This document shows positions 62,019 through 64,000 of a stretch of DNA of 64,000 nucleotides, in pieces. The notes beneath the pieces are model-generated. The model searched no databases and was not told the DNA's origin. It saw nothing but the letters and a program-made list of their open reading frames with translations. Within the stretch, counting starts at the first letter, position 1; each line of letters begins with the position of its first letter. The position numbers and the translations under genes are program-made. The stretch comes from Chitinophagales bacterium (GTDB lineage: Bacteria > Bacteroidota > Bacteroidia > Chitinophagales > UBA2359), in the NCBI GenBank assembly GCA_020628375.1, contig JAHDFD010000004.1:62001-126000 (forward strand). The letters are read 5' to 3'.

Positions 62019-62471
62019 GGTCAATTTCAAGTAGTCAGAAAAAATTTCTTAATAGTTCTTTTGAATATTATTCGCCAAAGAAATCTTTCAATAAAATAAT
62101 AGCATTTATTACGAATGAATTTCTACACCAACTTGATTGAACCAAAAAAAGCCTTCACTTTTACGCAAAGACTTTCTAGGTTTACCAATAGGGGTAGATT
62201 GGAGTGAAACAGAAAGTGCAATAAATTTAGGAGTAATAAATAAGGTTTGTTAACTTTGACTTTTTAAAGTCTTTATAGAAAACGTACTCTACTGCAAATT
62301 GAGTAGAGCACGTCGAATTAATCAGTTACTATTACAAAGGAAATTAATCTCTTCCTATTCATTTTTACTTATTTCACGGAATTATTAAAATTCCAACTAA
62401 AAAAATATGCCGCAATTTACTGAATATCAATATTTTACAACAAATTTAATTTTATAATTTCTTTATAGAAT
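62019..62471. other. Intergenic region with a dispersed element
   Basis: 453 bp with no gene. The element at 62029-62072 matches 17073-17118, and an AATTTCTACAC shared downstream word is at 62118. A weak in-frame stretch near 62170-62250 (GLPIGVDWSETESAINLG) has no start and is short, so I see no gene. Confidence 0.5.
62029..62072. repeat. Dispersed element shared with 17073-17118, copy 2
   Basis: AAGTAGTC, poly-A, then TTTCTTAATAGTTCTTTTGA and ATATT, differing from copy 1 by one substitution and a one-base indel. It lies 10 bp after the stop of gene C. Confidence 0.6.
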
Positions 62472-63968
62472 ATGGCGGATAAAGATGTGGTACATGGCTT
62501 GATTCATTCGATGTCGAAGAATGAAAAACGCTACTTCAAGATAAAACACCTGACGAATAAAAGGAGTAACTTCTCGAAGTTATTCTCAGCCTTATCTCTG
62601 CAAAAAGAATATGATGAAAAAGCCCTGAAGAAAAAATTTCGCAACGAAAATTTCCTCAAACATCTGAGTGTTACCAAGCTCCAATTACAAGAAAAAATAT
62701 TGCTCTCGCTAAGTGAATTCCATAGCGATAAGCAATTCAATATGAAGATCATTCAGAAAATGAATGATGCGACCACCCTATTTCAAAGAGGCTTTTATGA
62801 ACAGGCTCACAAATATCTGGAAAGGGCAAAAGAGCTTATCATTGAGTATGAGTCTTATGATCTGTTGATTACTTACATGCGAAAAATATGTACTTTCTGG
62901 CAACAGGAACTTTTCGCTAATATCAGTAATAATGATATTATTGAAATGGAGCAATTTGTTCTTTCAAAACTTGTAAACATTGAACATGAAGTTAAGCTTC
63001 TCTCAAGTATGCAGCGCCTTAATCGTTTATCAAAAACAAAAGGGTATGTAAATAAAGATGAAGACATAGCTGCTTATGATCTGGTTTTCAAAGATGCTGT
63101 TTTACAAGATGCAAATCAGCTGAAAACAACCAAGAATAAATTCAATTTTTATTTTATAAAAAGCCTTTATCACTACGTACTCAAAAACGAAGATGAATGT
63201 ATTCAAAATAGTTTGGATGTGTTATCGGTTATTAGTAGTAAAGCTGAAACAAACAGCTATTTTATTGGTGCATATATGCGCGCCTTGTCCAATTTGGTTA
63301 CCTATTTATTATCATTCAGAAAATTCAAGCATTACGACGCTTTCAAACTAGAAATAGAAAAAGCTAAAGGAATTATAAGTGAAGCTAACTTAACGAGTGC
63401 TGATAATTTTATTGACTTCATTAATATTGCAGAGTTGAAGTATTTATTATTAAGTGATTCTGAGGGGAATAATGCTACTGATAACGATATTGAACAATTG
63501 ATAGACCTACTGAGTAATATCGATGAAAAAACAAATACTATAAATACTCAAAGTGCGCTCTTTTACATTGCCAGTGCAAAATTCTATTTAAAACAATTCG
63601 ATGAAAGTTTGCAATTTATTGAAAAACTAACCCAAAGTAATGGATCAAATACATCTTCCTTTCACACAATTGCTACTATTTTAAAAATTATATGCCATTT
63701 TGAACTTAAGAATTACCAGTATATGGCTGCATTACTAAGGAATTCGAAAAGAGCTTTAAGTAAACGTGATCTTTACCATGAAAACGAAGTGCACTTTTTT
63801 CAGCTGATCAGAGATTTGATTCGTTATCAACTTGATTCAGATAAACGAAATGAAACTATTCAGCAATATCTAATACGTCTGAATGCACCTGAAAATTCTG
63901 ACTGGTCTGCCAGATTATATTTCAATTTTGAAAATTGGCTGAATGCTAAAATGTTGCAAAAGGTATAA
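62472..63968 (+). CDS. Paralogous alpha-helical protein D, unknown family
   Basis: A 498-residue homologue of A and B. It has GLIHSMSKNEKRYFKIK near the start, LFSALSLQKEYDEKALKKKF, LFQRGFYEQAHKYLERAKELI, YMAALLRNSKRALSKR and an ending YFNFENWLNAK. It is cytoplasmic by appearance, with no known motif. It is closer to A than to C by eye. The stop is just before the window edge, so further paralogues may continue to the right. Confidence 0.8.
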   Translation: MADKDVVHGLIHSMSKNEKRYFKIKHLTNKRSNFSKLFSALSLQKEYDEKALKKKFRNENFLKHLSVTKLQLQEKILLSLSEFHSDKQFNMKIIQKMNDATTLFQRGFYEQAHKYLERAKELIIEYESYDLLITYMRKICTFWQQELFANISNNDIIEMEQFVLSKLVNIEHEVKLLSSMQRLNRLSKTKGYVNKDEDIAAYDLVFKDAVLQDANQLKTTKNKFNFYFIKSLYHYVLKNEDECIQNSLDVLSVISSKAETNSYFIGAYMRALSNLVTYLLSFRKFKHYDAFKLEIEKAKGIISEANLTSADNFIDFINIAELKYLLLSDSEGNNATDNDIEQLIDLLSNIDEKTNTINTQSALFYIASAKFYLKQFDESLQFIEKLTQSNGSNTSSFHTIATILKIICHFELKNYQYMAALLRNSKRALSKRDLYHENEVHFFQLIRDLIRYQLDSDKRNETIQQYLIRLNAPENSDWSARLYFNFENWLNAKMLQKV

Positions 63969-64000
63969 TTTTTTTGACTTTGGTGTAAAATGAATACATT

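Noticed and set aside
62150-62260. Possible short coding segment between paralogues C and D
   Set aside because: It has protein-like wording (VDWSETESAINLG) but no start codon or ribosome site and is too short to support.
1-64000. tRNA, rRNA or replication origin
   Set aside because: I looked in the larger gaps for cloverleaf-like or DnaA-box clusters and saw none; small RNAs cannot be excluded without a covariance search.

Overview
The window looks like a chromosomal stretch of a low-GC member of the Bacteroidota, probably an aquatic Saprospiria/Chitinophagales-type organism (inferred, not proven). The evidence is: two very large secreted proteins with C-terminal type IX secretion (T9SS) sorting domains; TANNTTTG-type -7 promoter boxes; an exosortase of the XrtH type with two PTMGEWG-CTERM proteins; a TonB-dependent receptor; and many short phrase-like intergenic repeats typical of this phylum. 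I found no rRNA, tRNA, CRISPR array, complete insertion sequence or prophage.

Layout. 1-1.9 kb: the end of a surface-sugar cluster (PhyH-type dioxygenase, RffA/WecE-type aminotransferase). 2.2-7.9 kb: a leftward operon (WYL regulator, AlkD-like protein, DUF1835 protein, GSCFA protein) divergent from a T4-phage-like RNA repair pair (Rnl1-type RNA ligase and a 5'-kinase/3'-phosphatase). 8.2-10.2 kb: a lipoprotein hydrolase and two unknown small proteins. 10.2-12.7 kb: a lone, very AT-rich gene for an 818-residue P-loop ATPase, a possible island or defence gene. 13.0-16.4 kb: a T9SS-exported protein. 16.7-24.9 kb: housekeeping genes (recJ, ribE), a MbnP-like lipoprotein coupled to an O-antigen ligase-type protein, an ECF sigma factor with anti-sigma factor, meaB and a lytic transglycosylase. 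25.2-30.7 kb: acyl-CoA ligase, thiG, thiE, scoB, an alkyltransferase-like protein and trmB. 30.8-41.1 kb: one giant gene (3432 codons) for a Cys-rich, acidic T9SS-exported protein. 41.9-45.6 kb: a toroid-type lipoprotein and an active/inactive pair of M16 peptidases. 45.8-50.7 kb: a TonB-dependent receptor, YfiR-family protein and histidine kinase. 50.7-52.4 kb: a UbiB/AarF kinase.

52.5-64 kb is the most unusual region. An XrtH-like exosortase with an overlapping partner membrane protein sits beside two secreted proteins that share a PTMGEWG sorting motif. That motif is followed by a further ~85 residues with two more predicted membrane helices, instead of ending as a normal CTERM does. Four paralogous ~490-500-residue alpha-helical proteins of unknown function are interleaved with these genes. 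I regard this locus as the best candidate for an undescribed system. The T4-like RNA repair operon with its divergent WYL regulator and the orphan ATPase come next.

Several start codons were moved inward from the longest reading frame because signal peptides, lipoboxes or promoter boxes place them there. One receptor gene appears to need an ATT/ATC start.
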